Assembly (NCBI GenBank): GCA_902598305.1
Contig: CACKBL010000003.1
Span: 124,001-188,000 of the forward strand
DNA length: 64,000 nt
Direction: 5' to 3'
Source of the DNA: an uncultured Bacteroidota bacterium
Lineage (GTDB): Bacteria > Bacteroidota > Bacteroidia > Flavobacteriales > Flavobacteriaceae
Below are positions 45,249 to 54,980 of the stretch, piece after piece. Below the pieces are notes generated by a model. The model was given only the letters and a program-made list of their open reading frames with translations, ran no database searches and was not told the origin of the DNA. The position numbers and the translations under genes are program-made. Position 1 is the stretch's first letter. Every line of letters starts with the position of its first letter.

Positions 45249-46946
45249 CTAGTAGCCTGCTGCGTTTCCATCCTTTCTTGATTCAGACGCTCCATAGAAA
45301 ACTTTATTTTTTTTATCTACTTGAATTGCTTGATATCCTCCGAATGAGCCAAGATCAAAACCGACTTCGTGACCAAATTTCATTAACTTTCTTATCGATT
45401 CATAATTAAAACCACTTTCTAAAAAAACTTTACCCCCATCTAACATTTTTCCACCTGTAGGCTGCTCATCTGAAGAATGACGAATTCTTGGAGCGTCACC
45501 AGCCTCTTGGAGATTCATTTTAAAATCTATTAAATTCATTACAATTTGTGCGTGACCTTGTGGCTGCATAGCACCCCCCATTAAACCAAAGCTTACCCAT
45601 GGACTACCATCTTTTGTTATAAAGGCAGGTATAATAGTATGAAAAGGTCTCTTTCTAGGCTCGTAAACATTAAAATGTCCTTCTTCCAAAGAAAAAAGCT
45701 CACCTCGGTCTTGGAGCATAAAACCAAGTCCGGGAGGAACCATACCTGAACCCATACCTCTATAATTACTCTGAATTAAAGAAACCATGTTACCTTCTTG
45801 ATCCGAGGTGGTAAGATAAATTGTATCTCCATTTTCTAACTTTCCTGGGGTTACACTTTTTGAGGATTTTAGAGTGTCTATTTCTTTCCTTCTTTTTTCC
45901 GCATATTTCTTAGATATCAAGTATTTAGTTGGAATTTTGTTAAAGTCAGGATCTGCGTAATATTTAGCCCTATCAGCATAAGCTATTTTTTTAGCTTCTA
46001 CAAAATGATGTATATGTTCTGCAGAACCAAAACCCATTTTTTGAATATCAAATCCCTCCAAAATATTTAAAATTTGAAGTGCAGCTATCCCTTGGCCATT
46101 AGGAGGTAATTCCCAAACATCATAACCTCTATAGTTGGTTGAGACTGGACTAACCCATTCTGATTTGTGATTTTGTAAATCTTCTTGGTCAAGAAAACCT
46201 CCTTGATCCTTTAAAAATTTAGAAATTGTTTTAGCCACAATACCTTTGTAAAACCCATTTCTGCCCTCTTTACCAATTATTTTTAAAGTATTCGCAAGGT
46301 CTGAATTTTTAAAAATTTGTCCTTTAACAGGAGTTTTTCCATTAATCATATAAGTGTCTTCAAAATTTGGATAATTTTTAAATCTTTTTGAGGCGGATAA
46401 CATATAATATGCAACAAGTTCAGTAACAGGGAATCCATTTTCTGCGTATTCAATAGTAGGCATCAAAATTTCAATCATTGGTTTGGTTCCAAACTTTTTA
46501 TGTAGTGAAAACCAACCATCGACACAGCCAGGAACTGATACAGGGAGTGGTCCATAGGATGGTATTGATGCCAACTTTCTACTTTTAAAATAATCAAGCG
46601 TAAGATTTTTCGGTGATCTCCCGCTTGCATTTAATCCATAAAGTTTTTTTTCTTTTTCAATCCAAACAATTGCGAATAAATCTCCACCTATACCGTTACC
46701 GGTTGGCTCCATCAATCCCAAAGCTGCATTGGCAGCAATAGCGGCGTCTATCGCGTTACCTCCAGTTTTTAAAATATCCAAGCCAATTTGCGTTGCTAGA
46801 GGGTGGCTTGTGGCAACCATACCATTTTGGCTAATCACCTCTGATCTGGTAGAAAAAATTTTCCCGGTTATTCTATCTTGACCGTAATTATAATTGAAAG
46901 ATAACTTAACAACAATAATTAAAAAGTATAAAATATAACCTCTCAT
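45249..46946 (-). CDS. ggt: Gamma-glutamyltransferase
   Basis: A 565-residue Ntn-hydrolase with a signal peptide (LYFLIIVVKLSFNYNYGQ). The front subunit has SQNGMVATSHPLATQIG and GGNAIDAAIAANAALGL. The autocleavage and nucleophile region is GDTIYLTTSDQEGN, with the Thr of DTIYL the likely nucleophile, followed by RGMGSGM and PPNGQGIAAL upstream in the large chain. It would cleave gamma-glutamyl peptides such as glutathione in the periplasm. It lies adjacent to galE and is an odd member of a sugar operon; polycistronic placement may be incidental. Subunit boundary is inferred. Confidence 0.92.
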   Translation of the reverse strand: MRGYILYFLIIVVKLSFNYNYGQDRITGKIFSTRSEVISQNGMVATSHPLATQIGLDILKTGGNAIDAAIAANAALGLMEPTGNGIGGDLFAIVWIEKEKKLYGLNASGRSPKNLTLDYFKSRKLASIPSYGPLPVSVPGCVDGWFSLHKKFGTKPMIEILMPTIEYAENGFPVTELVAYYMLSASKRFKNYPNFEDTYMINGKTPVKGQIFKNSDLANTLKIIGKEGRNGFYKGIVAKTISKFLKDQGGFLDQEDLQNHKSEWVSPVSTNYRGYDVWELPPNGQGIAALQILNILEGFDIQKMGFGSAEHIHHFVEAKKIAYADRAKYYADPDFNKIPTKYLISKKYAEKRRKEIDTLKSSKSVTPGKLENGDTIYLTTSDQEGNMVSLIQSNYRGMGSGMVPPGLGFMLQDRGELFSLEEGHFNVYEPRKRPFHTIIPAFITKDGSPWVSFGLMGGAMQPQGHAQIVMNLIDFKMNLQEAGDAPRIRHSSDEQPTGGKMLDGGKVFLESGFNYESIRKLMKFGHEVGFDLGSFGGYQAIQVDKKNKVFYGASESRKDGNAAGY

Positions 46947-47960
46947 CTACTTATTTTGTTCCCACTTCCAAGCCGAAAGAATTGCATCTTCAAAACTCAT
47001 CTTGGATGACCAATTTAATACTTTTTTAGCTTTTGAAGTATCGGCAAAAGCTGAAATAACATCACCTTTTCTCCTAGAACTAATTTCATATTCAATTTTT
47101 TTACCAGAAACTTTATTGAAAGAGTCAATAACTTCTTTGACTGTTTTGCCCTCACCTGTGCCAATGTTAAACACATCATAAATATTATCTTTCTTATTTG
47201 AAAAAAGATACTCCAAAGCAGATATATGGGCATCTGCAAGGTCCATTATATGAATATAGTCTCTAATACAAGTTCCATCTTTGGTTGGATAATCATCTCC
47301 GTAAATAGTTAATTTTTTTAATCTACCAATAGCAAACTGAGTGATTATAGGGACAAGATTTTGTGGAATATTTCTAGGATCCTCTCCAATTAAACTTGAG
47401 TGGTGAGCACCAATTGGATTAAAGTATCTTAAAACAACAGTGCCAAATTGAGTTTCTATTTTTGTTTTATCTTCTAAAATATTTTCACAAATTTTTTTTG
47501 TGTTACCATAAGGCGACTCAGGTTTTTTTAAGGGTGTTTTTTCAGTAATGGGTAACTTTTCTGCCTGTCCGTAAACAGTGCATGATGAACTGAAAATAAA
47601 TTTGATATTCGTATTTATATGATTTAGAAGATTTATTAAACTTTGTATGTTATTATGATAATAATCCAGCGGTTTTCTTACACTTTCATCTACAGACTTT
47701 TTTGCGGCAAAGTGAATAATCCCGTCAAAGCTATTATTTTTCTTTAAAAATTTTTTTACCCTCGAAGAATCGGTTAAATCAAATTCAAAAAAATCTGGTG
47801 AAATATTTGTTATTTTTTTAATTTTTTTTAGCACATCTATAGATGAATTAGATAAGTCATCTACAATAGAAACTTTATATCCTTTCTCAATTAGCGCAAC
47901 TGCTGTGTGTGATCCAATGTATCCAAGCCCTCCTGTAACAAGAATAGATTTCTTATTCAT
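46947..47960 (-). CDS. galE: UDP-glucose 4-epimerase GalE
   Basis: A 337-residue extended short-chain dehydrogenase. The N-terminus has the NAD site VTGGLGYIGSHTAVAL; the catalytic pair is seen in SSSCTVYG (Ser/Thr) and SPYGNTK (YxxxK). Further family pieces are HFAAKKSVDESVRKPLDYY and RDYIHIMDLADAH, and FNIGTGEG near the end. It interconverts UDP-Glc and UDP-Gal (possibly the GlcNAc forms). Its start overlaps the nucleotidyltransferase stop by 8 bases, so the two are co-translated. The operon order kinase, nucleotidyltransferase, epimerase resembles a Leloir-type pathway. Confidence 0.96.
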   Translation of the reverse strand: MNKKSILVTGGLGYIGSHTAVALIEKGYKVSIVDDLSNSSIDVLKKIKKITNISPDFFEFDLTDSSRVKKFLKKNNSFDGIIHFAAKKSVDESVRKPLDYYHNNIQSLINLLNHINTNIKFIFSSSCTVYGQAEKLPITEKTPLKKPESPYGNTKKICENILEDKTKIETQFGTVVLRYFNPIGAHHSSLIGEDPRNIPQNLVPIITQFAIGRLKKLTIYGDDYPTKDGTCIRDYIHIMDLADAHISALEYLFSNKKDNIYDVFNIGTGEGKTVKEVIDSFNKVSGKKIEYEISSRRKGDVISAFADTSKAKKVLNWSSKMSFEDAILSAWKWEQNK

Positions 47961-48822
47961 TAGAATTTGGGATACTTTTTATAATGGTTAATATATCTTT
48001 TGCTGAGGTAAGATCAGGTATGTGTTCATAGAAGGGTAGCGCATAAAAACTATTTGGAAAATCTTTAATGTAATTCCTAACAGCCTCGGGAATTTCTTTT
48101 TCTTTTCTTTCAGGATGTAGAGGGCAATTTTTTATGAATGGATAAATGGTTGGACCAAAAAATTTAAAAATATTCATACTAACCCTAATTTTATTTAGTT
48201 TGTCTCTAAAATTATCAACCTCTTCGATAGGTGGTTTTTCAATAATGTTTACAAGGTGATTATCTTCATTAACGTTAATCAATGCAAATTTTGTTAAGCG
48301 TTCATGCGGAAAATTAAGAGCATCCCTATCATAACTAATTAAAGCGTGTTGTTCTTGATCTAATTCAAAAAGCGAATTTAAAGATTTTACGGAATATAAA
48401 TTATCCCCATTAATAATGACAAAACTTTTGCTTTTCAATACTTCGTGTTGATCCATGGCTTGCATTAATGCATCTGATGTTCCTAAGGGTTTTTCTCTAT
48501 CATCAGGTTTGTATTGAACTGCAAAATTCATATTTATATCTGAAAAATTGGATTTAAAAACTTCTGATTCAATAAAATCTTTAAAAGCAGAATTCTCTGG
48601 AGATGTAATTAAAAAAACATCTCTTACTCCTGCAATTAGTGCATTTTGAAGGATAAAGTAAAGAAGTGGTCTTTTATCATCTCCGAGCGGAATCAGTGTT
48701 TTGTGAGTTCGTTTAGCTATATCGAAAATATTTTGATCCAAATTAACATCGTTAAGAGATTTTTTTAGTCTCGAAGATGCTCCCCCGGCTAAAATTATAA
48801 GAATTCTTTCTTTACTTTTCAT
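47953..48822 (-). CDS. Sugar-1-phosphate nucleotidyltransferase
   Basis: A 289-residue nucleotidyltransferase. The N-terminal signature ILAGGASSRLKKSL, followed by KTLIPLGDDKRPLLYF, corresponds to the GxGxR...K nucleotide-binding motif of sugar-nucleotide pyrophosphorylases; the later FVIINGDNLYSV is the metal-binding NGD/DNL stretch. It would activate a sugar-1-phosphate with UTP or another NTP. The upstream GHMP kinase (1 base away) would supply the sugar-1-phosphate and GalE would use the product. Sugar and nucleotide specificity cannot be read from sequence. Confidence 0.85.
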   Translation of the reverse strand: MKSKERILIILAGGASSRLKKSLNDVNLDQNIFDIAKRTHKTLIPLGDDKRPLLYFILQNALIAGVRDVFLITSPENSAFKDFIESEVFKSNFSDINMNFAVQYKPDDREKPLGTSDALMQAMDQHEVLKSKSFVIINGDNLYSVKSLNSLFELDQEQHALISYDRDALNFPHERLTKFALINVNEDNHLVNIIEKPPIEEVDNFRDKLNKIRVSMNIFKFFGPTIYPFIKNCPLHPERKEKEIPEAVRNYIKDFPNSFYALPFYEHIPDLTSAKDILTIIKSIPNSNE

Positions 48823-48823
48823 A

Positions 48824-49879
48824 CTAAATTAAGTTGACAGAAAATGCACTTCTAGCACCTGCACCGATTATTGAATCTATAACTTTTTGCTCACTTTCCA
48901 AGTCAGTCATAGCAAAAAAACAGCCTCCCCCTCCAGAACCTACAATTTTAACAGCTGATGCACCTGCGTTTTCAGCAGCCTTCATCATAAAAATCATTTC
49001 TTGTGGAGTATTGTTTAGCTTTTTGTCAAGAATTTCTTGGTGAGCATTTACAAGGTTAGCAATTTTTGTTATATCTGGAGTTGGGTTTTCAAGTTCTAAT
49101 ATTGCATTTTGAGTAATATCGTAATTAAAAATGGCAGCATAAAAGTATGGATGAAGTTCAAAAGGCAGATTTTTTCTTAAATCATAATAATCTTGCTTTT
49201 TTGCATTATGAATAGTAAAACTAGGATTGTCCCTTTTAACAATATCTATGGCTTTAAGGGCATTGTTTTTTAATCTTGATAAGATATCTTGAGTGTTCTT
49301 TTCGACGCCTGAGTCTCCAATAATTATAGTTCCTAGGGAAGTTCCTAATCGTTTATAACTTGCATTACTAGTATTGATGTAAAGCATACCACCAATTGAG
49401 ATTGTATATTGATCCATTAAACCTCCAGCTTCATTGAATTCTAACACTTCACTTTCATATGCCCACTTAGCAAATTGCTCATCATCAAATTTATTATTAC
49501 TAGCAGCTTTTACCAAAAATCTTAACCATGCTACTGTGAGAGCTGACGAACTTGATAAACCTGCTTTTATTGGAATGTCTCCTTTTATTTCAATGTCATA
49601 TCCTTTATTGATATCAATCCCATTTTTTTTTAAAACCCTTATGGATGATCTTAAGTAATCGCCTTTTTCAAGATTTTCCATTGATTCATTTAAATCTATA
49701 TTGATCTGAGAATCAAAGTCAATTAACTTAATTTTTAGATGTTCGTTTCCATTTGGTTTACCCTCAATATTTATAAATCTGTCGATTGTTCCTGCAATAA
49801 CTGGAAGACTTAAATAATCTTGATGATCCCCAAAAAAACATACCCGACCAGGTGCTTTTGTCTTTATTATTTCTGACAT
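48824..49879 (-). CDS. GHMP-family sugar kinase (galactokinase-like)
   Basis: A 351-residue kinase. The N-terminal KAPGRVCFFGDHQDYLSL has the G-D/E-H-x-D-Y arrangement of galactokinase-type enzymes, the ATP loop is IKAGLSSSSALTVA, and the C-terminal motif KIVGSGGGGCFFAM is the third GHMP motif. It would phosphorylate a hexose at C1 using ATP. As the first gene of a tight operon with a nucleotidyltransferase and GalE, it probably feeds a nucleotide sugar from salvaged hexose; galactose, an arabinose or a hexosamine are all possible. Nearest alternatives are fuco- or arabinokinases of the same superfamily. Confidence 0.85.
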   Translation of the reverse strand: MSEIIKTKAPGRVCFFGDHQDYLSLPVIAGTIDRFINIEGKPNGNEHLKIKLIDFDSQINIDLNESMENLEKGDYLRSSIRVLKKNGIDINKGYDIEIKGDIPIKAGLSSSSALTVAWLRFLVKAASNNKFDDEQFAKWAYESEVLEFNEAGGLMDQYTISIGGMLYINTSNASYKRLGTSLGTIIIGDSGVEKNTQDILSRLKNNALKAIDIVKRDNPSFTIHNAKKQDYYDLRKNLPFELHPYFYAAIFNYDITQNAILELENPTPDITKIANLVNAHQEILDKKLNNTPQEMIFMMKAAENAGASAVKIVGSGGGGCFFAMTDLESEQKVIDSIIGAGARSAFSVNLI

Positions 49880-49998
49880 AAGTAAGACTTTAAATTTACA
49901 AAACTTTCTATCGTCTGCAATAATTATTTTAACTAAACTAAAAAATTTGAAACTAGGATATCATCAAATTAAATCTTTGTCTTTAATTTGTAGTTAAT

Positions 49999-50466
49999 AT
50001 GCCTAATGATAAAAAAAAATTAAAAGAAGTTGCTGGGTCTTTTCCTACTGGAGTCACAGTAGTTTCTATTAATAAACCTTCAGGTGATACACACGGCATG
50101 ACTGCAAGTTCGTTTCTTTCATTATCACTAGATCCTCCAATGATTCTATTTGCAGTCAAAAAGGAAAATGAAATTGTGACATATTTAAAGGAAGGTAAAA
50201 AGATGGGAATCAGCATTCTTTCGGAGGATATGTTAGATGAAAGTAATCATTTTGCCAACATTCGGCTAATGAAAGTGCCTCCAGTATTTTTTGAAGAAGA
50301 TGAAGTTAAAATTTTAAAAGGCTCAATTGCTTGGTATTCAGTGTCAATAACTAAAATTTATAATCAAGGTGACCATAAAATTATTATTTGTAAAATTGTC
50401 AACCTTGATATTAGTTCCTATAAAAACCCTCTTTTATATTACAGAGGCTACAGAAAAATATGTTGA
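49999..50466 (+). CDS. Flavin reductase family protein
   Basis: A 155-residue FMN-binding split-barrel protein. Core motifs are FPTGVTVVSINKP, then HGMTASSFLSLSLDPPMILFAV, typical for the flavin reductase component of two-component monooxygenases, and GDHKIIICKIVNL near the end. It would reduce FMN with NAD(P)H or serve as a flavin-dependent oxidoreductase. The ATG at 49999 is well placed and no membrane segment is seen. A partner oxygenase is not adjacent; the gene is divergent from the sugar operon and is followed by the candidate small RNA. Confidence 0.88.
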   Translation: MPNDKKKLKEVAGSFPTGVTVVSINKPSGDTHGMTASSFLSLSLDPPMILFAVKKENEIVTYLKEGKKMGISILSEDMLDESNHFANIRLMKVPPVFFEEDEVKILKGSIAWYSVSITKIYNQGDHKIIICKIVNLDISSYKNPLLYYRGYRKIC

Positions 50467-50511
50467 GGATAAGAATTTGTTTTAAATAAATTTTACTCTT
50501 AGAAAAAATAC

Positions 50512-50613
50512 TACTTTTGTAATTCACTTTTGTGAATGTTGTTTTACATTGTTATTATACAATGTGTCGTAGAGACCAATGAAGAGCTTTCCATGTTTTG
50601 GGGGGCTTTTTTT
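50512..50613 (+). ncRNA. Candidate small RNA with own promoter box and terminator
   Basis: A TAnnTTTG-type box TACTTTTG (50512-50519) lies 45 bases after the flavin-reductase stop. A perfect 6-bp hairpin ATTCAC-TTTT-GTGAAT (50522-50537) and a perfect 7-bp hairpin ACATTGT-TATTAT-ACAATGT (50546-50565) follow. At 50583-50613 a longer, G-U-tolerant stem (AAGAGCTTTCC with GGGGGGCTTTT) ends in seven T. Predicted RNA begins near 50525, so the first hairpin may instead be an operator over the start site. The alternative is that the whole is a structured 3' UTR of the flavin reductase. No known RNA family is recognised. Confidence 0.45.
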
Positions 50614-50614
50614 G

Positions 50615-53600
50615 TTAATCCTCTATTATTAAAGGACCGCCACTAGTTTTAATTTTATTCTCTAAAGTATTAACTGCTTTCCTTATTAAAACATCAAAAT
50701 CGGATTTTAACTCTTGATATATTAGCCTCGCCATATCTAAACTTTCTAGGTGTAATTTCGTTGGCCCGTAGGATGAAGAAAGACCTTGACCAGCTACTCT
50801 AATTCTATTAATTAGGGAAGGAGGATTTTTTTCTCCAATTTCCATTTTAGATTCATTCCCCAAAACTTTTATCTTCATTGATAAAAATGAATTTTTTAAA
50901 TTATAAAAATCCAAAACCAACTCTTTAGCTTTCCTTGGAGTATTATCAATTGCAATTTTTAAAGACTTTATTTTTTCTTCAACAGTTTTGAAATCGTATT
51001 CCAGGGATTCTATATCACTGTAGACTTTAAAGTAGTCGTCCATGTATTTATTATATTCTTCAAAAGATGTTCCTTTCAAGGTACTTTCATAAATTGGGTT
51101 TACATTAAAACTTTTCTTTTCACTTAACTTTGTTGTCAAGCCTTTTTCTACCAAATACAATGTGGCACTATACTTTCCAGGTTTAACAATTGGGCCTCTC
51201 AAACTATATTGATTATTTAAATCAATTAAAGATCCCTTATACATATGTCTAAGATCCCAAGTTATTCTGTGCATACCCTTACTTGCCCTTTCTTCTATAT
51301 GCCTTATAATATTTCCCTTTTCGTCTTCAATTGAAATTTTAATATATGCAGGGATTTCATTTTTTTCATCATCAAGACTATTATACCCTGGAAACGGGAC
51401 ATCCAACATCTTTTGATTTAATAGCTTTTCTCTTTTTTTTCTTTTCTCGGTTTTAGTTTCATAACTATCACTAAGGTGATATGTCATAGTAACACCATAT
51501 TTTGGATTTTCGGCAATGTAATAGTCTGCACCAGTATTACCCAAATTACTTCTCTGTATAAACCACTTACCATCTTTTATTGGGAATAAATGACCTTTTC
51601 TTTTTAAATTTTCATTACTGAAGTTTCTAAATGGACTGTAGTCATCTAATATGTAAAACCCCCTTCCAAATGAGGCGGCCACTAGATCATTTTCTCTTTT
51701 TTGAATTACTAAGTCTCTAAAGCCCATATTGGGTGTCCCATTTAGTTTTTGCCAATTCTTACATCCATTAAGTGAAGTATAAATTCCGAATTCTGTTGCA
51801 AGAAAAAATAACTCTTTATTGATATGATCTTGAACAATTCGCCATAGCAATGTTCTTTCAGGAAGATCATTAGAAATAGGTATCCAAGTATTCCCTTGAT
51901 CATTACTTTTAAATAGGTAAGGGTTAAAATCACCTTCTTTATGATTATCTAAAACTACATATACTATATTTTCGTCATAAATATCTGCTTTTATATCATT
52001 CACGAAACTTCTCTTAGGGAGACCTAAAGCAGTTACTGGAATTTTTTTCCAATTTTCCCCACCATCTTTAGTAATCTGTATAAAACCATCGTCTGTTCCA
52101 ACATATATTAAACCTTTTGTAATTGGAGATTCACTTAAAGAGGTAATTGTATTATAATTAGACATAGCACCAACGTCCCAGGAATTATCCCAAGACTGCT
52201 TTCTACCCATAATAGGAAGTTCAATTCTATTTTCATTTCTAGTCAGGTCTTTAGATATAGGAATCCAACTATCTCCTCTATTTTCAGATTTCCAAACTCT
52301 GTAGGACGCGAAATATATTGTGGATGGGTCGTGAGGAGATACTAAAATCGGAGCATCCCAATTAAATCTTTCATGTGGGTCATTAATACCAGCTTGAGGT
52401 TGAACAAATGTTTGTTCACCAGTGACTAAGTCAATTCTATGAAGACCACCTTGCTGTGTCTCAGCATAAATCAGGTTATTAAATTCAGGGTCAGTTGCAG
52501 ATTGATGACCATCTGCAAAAAGAGTTTTATACCAATGTTTATTGCTAATACCCTCGATTTCGTCTGTTGCGGATGGGCCTCCAGCAGACCCATTGTCTTG
52601 AGTACCTCCAAAAATGTGGTAAAATGGTTCGGCATTATTAACTGCCACTTTGTAGAATTGAGTTAGAGGTAAATTTTTAATGTACCTCCAATTTTCAGCT
52701 AAATCAAAACTTTCATAAATACCTGCATCTGTTCCAATTAATAAATAATCAGGGTCATTTTTTTTAAAGGCTATAACATGGTTGTCAGAATGTTTCTTAT
52801 TCTCTTTTAGTTGTTCAAATGTTTTTCCACCATCCTCAGATGTTAGAACTCTTACATTCATTAAATATAATCTATCGAATTTGTGAGGACTAGCGTAAAG
52901 TTCCTGATAGTAGTGAGGTCCTGTGGCACCAGAAACTGCATTAGACATTTTTTTCCAAGATTCTCCTCTGTCCTCTGATTTATAAACCCCACCGGTTGTT
53001 CTTTCTAATTCAATAGCTGCATACAATATATCGGGATTTTGTGGGGATATAGCCATACCAATTTTTCCCATATTGACGGTTGGAAGATCATCATTATCAA
53101 TTTTACCGTCTCCATTTGAATCTTGATCATTTGGTAGACCTTTGTATAATTTTTTCCATGTTTCTCCACCATCAACAGATTTATGGATTCCAGAACCTGG
53201 ACCTCCACCCATTAAAGAAGCGACTGTTCTGTGTCTATCCCATGTTGCGGCATATAAAATATCCGAATTTCTAGGATCAATTAAAATATCTGTTGCTCCT
53301 GTCCATTGATTATTTCCTAAAACCTTTTTCCAATTTTTCCCCCCATTTATTGTTTTATACACACCCCTTTCATCACCTTTTTTCCATAACGGACCCTGGG
53401 CAGCTACCCAAACAATATTTGAATTTTCAGGATGAACAATGATTTTTGAAATATGTTCAGTTCTTTTTAAACCCATATTTTTCCAACTTTTCCCTCCATT
53501 ATCTGATTTGTAAACTCCATCACCATAGGCAACGTGTCTTCCCCCGACATTTTCTCCGGTTCCAACCCAAATAGTAGCAGAATTATTTGGATCAATTGTA

Positions 53601-53914
53601 ACACAACCTATTGAATATGAATTTTCGTCATCAAATAAAGGAGACCATGTTGTGCCTGAATTTAGTGTTTTCCATACACCACCTGAACCAACTGCCACAT
53701 ACCAGATATTTTCGTTGTTTGGGTCTATTGCGATATCTGCAATCCTTCCTGAGAGAAAAGCAGGACCGATATTTCTAAAATTGAAATCGTTAAGGGAAAC
53801 ATTCTTATATTTTTTTGAATTTGACTTCCTTTTGTTTTGTGGAAACAAATTAAAAGCCAGCAATAAAAAAAATGAAAAGAATAAGCTTAGGGGTATGTTA
53901 TTTCGATAAATCAT
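50615..53914 (-). CDS. Secreted BNR/sortilin-like beta-propeller protein
   Basis: A 1099-residue exported protein with signal LSLFFSFFLLLAFNLFPQN. It contains at least nine Asp-box (SxDxGxxW) units, for example SDNGGKSW, TINGGKNW, SVDGGETW, SEDRGESW, SEDGGKTF, SENRGDSW, TKDGGENW and SNDQGNTW, in the rhythm of the VPS10/sortilin-type or BNR family. An N-terminal FRNIGPAFLSGRIADIAIDP piece is typical. The C-terminus (about 780-1099) is non-propeller, with a MTYHLSDSYETK domain and helical end. Such proteins are often annotated as glycosyl hydrolases on poor evidence; peptide or glycan binding is possible. No C-terminal T9SS signal was recognised. Confidence 0.85.
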   Translation of the reverse strand: MIYRNNIPLSLFFSFFLLLAFNLFPQNKRKSNSKKYKNVSLNDFNFRNIGPAFLSGRIADIAIDPNNENIWYVAVGSGGVWKTLNSGTTWSPLFDDENSYSIGCVTIDPNNSATIWVGTGENVGGRHVAYGDGVYKSDNGGKSWKNMGLKRTEHISKIIVHPENSNIVWVAAQGPLWKKGDERGVYKTINGGKNWKKVLGNNQWTGATDILIDPRNSDILYAATWDRHRTVASLMGGGPGSGIHKSVDGGETWKKLYKGLPNDQDSNGDGKIDNDDLPTVNMGKIGMAISPQNPDILYAAIELERTTGGVYKSEDRGESWKKMSNAVSGATGPHYYQELYASPHKFDRLYLMNVRVLTSEDGGKTFEQLKENKKHSDNHVIAFKKNDPDYLLIGTDAGIYESFDLAENWRYIKNLPLTQFYKVAVNNAEPFYHIFGGTQDNGSAGGPSATDEIEGISNKHWYKTLFADGHQSATDPEFNNLIYAETQQGGLHRIDLVTGEQTFVQPQAGINDPHERFNWDAPILVSPHDPSTIYFASYRVWKSENRGDSWIPISKDLTRNENRIELPIMGRKQSWDNSWDVGAMSNYNTITSLSESPITKGLIYVGTDDGFIQITKDGGENWKKIPVTALGLPKRSFVNDIKADIYDENIVYVVLDNHKEGDFNPYLFKSNDQGNTWIPISNDLPERTLLWRIVQDHINKELFFLATEFGIYTSLNGCKNWQKLNGTPNMGFRDLVIQKRENDLVAASFGRGFYILDDYSPFRNFSNENLKRKGHLFPIKDGKWFIQRSNLGNTGADYYIAENPKYGVTMTYHLSDSYETKTEKRKKREKLLNQKMLDVPFPGYNSLDDEKNEIPAYIKISIEDEKGNIIRHIEERASKGMHRITWDLRHMYKGSLIDLNNQYSLRGPIVKPGKYSATLYLVEKGLTTKLSEKKSFNVNPIYESTLKGTSFEEYNKYMDDYFKVYSDIESLEYDFKTVEEKIKSLKIAIDNTPRKAKELVLDFYNLKNSFLSMKIKVLGNESKMEIGEKNPPSLINRIRVAGQGLSSSYGPTKLHLESLDMARLIYQELKSDFDVLIRKAVNTLENKIKTSGGPLIIED

Positions 53915-53989
53915 ATTTTTTTTTAAATAAATTTATCTAAATAAATTTAAAAACACTAAAATATAAAGAAGGATGATTCAATTTTATAA

Positions 53990-54970
53990 TTACGTAGTTA
54001 TGCAAATTATTTCTCCACAACCTTTCATATTTATCAAATTTATAATGGCCGGTATTAAAAGTGTTTTTCCTTTTTTAAGTGAGTATTTTTTATTTTCATA
54101 ATGTATAGAAGGTAAACCTTCTAAACAAACTAAAATCCAAAATGAACTATTCATAGAAATTTTCTGGGTTTGCTTACCATTAATTTTTAGATAGTAAACT
54201 TTAAAAAAATTATTTTCAATTACTGGATTAAGCTTATTTACAGAAGAATTATATTTTATTTTTTCATTTTTATTATCTGTAAAATTTATTGATTTAATAG
54301 CCGATTTTCTGTGTAGTTCTCTTTTTCTACCTGTTAGTGGATCTAAACGTTCATAGTCGTAAATTCTATAGGTAATATCGGAACTTTGTTGCACTTCAAG
54401 AAGTAACATTTTTCCCTTTAGAGCATGAACTGTCCCTGCTGGCACATAAAAAGCATCTTTTGGGTTCACTTTAAAAGAGTTTAATACTTTATCGATAGTC
54501 TTGTCTTTTAAATTTTCAGAAAATATTTTCTTGTCTATTTTTTCACTAAAACCAAGGGAAAGTTTGGCGTTTTTTTCGGTTTCAATTATGAACCACATTT
54601 CGCTTTTTCCAGATGAATTATGTCGAAGTTTTGCTGTTTTGTCATCAGGATGGACTTGTATTGATAGGGGTTTATTTACGTCAATAAATTTTATCAAAAT
54701 CGGAAAGTTTAACCCATATTTGTCATAAACCTTTCCCCCTAAAATTTCAACAGGATATTTTTCAATCAACCTATCTAGTCTAGTATTTTTAAAAACTCCT
54801 TTTTTCACAACCGACTCAAAGCCTTTTATGACTGAAATCTCCCATGATTCGCCATAGTTTTTCTTCAAATTTTCATATGAAAAAAAATATTCAAGATTTT
54901 TACCACCCCAAATTTTTGGTATTAATTTCTTTTTAAATGACATAGGGTAAAAAGAGACAGACTTCATCAC
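53990..54970 (-). CDS. manA: Mannose-6-phosphate isomerase, class I
   Basis: A 326-residue cupin-fold isomerase. The first half has KLIPKIWGGKNLEYFF, then IDVNKPLSIQVHPDD and SGKSEMWFIIE, giving the zinc ligands His and Glu of the metal site. A later GTVHAL is the third ligand region, followed by EVQQSSDITYRIYDY. It interconverts Fru-6-P and Man-6-P, supplying mannose for polysaccharide and LPS precursors. It is the last gene of a PhzF-hydroxyacid dehydrogenase-ManA set (10 bases after the previous gene). Confidence 0.93.
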   Translation of the reverse strand: MMKSVSFYPMSFKKKLIPKIWGGKNLEYFFSYENLKKNYGESWEISVIKGFESVVKKGVFKNTRLDRLIEKYPVEILGGKVYDKYGLNFPILIKFIDVNKPLSIQVHPDDKTAKLRHNSSGKSEMWFIIETEKNAKLSLGFSEKIDKKIFSENLKDKTIDKVLNSFKVNPKDAFYVPAGTVHALKGKMLLLEVQQSSDITYRIYDYERLDPLTGRKRELHRKSAIKSINFTDNKNEKIKYNSSVNKLNPVIENNFFKVYYLKINGKQTQKISMNSSFWILVCLEGLPSIHYENKKYSLKKGKTLLIPAIINLINMKGCGEIICITT

Positions 54971-54980
54971 TGCGAAAAAA

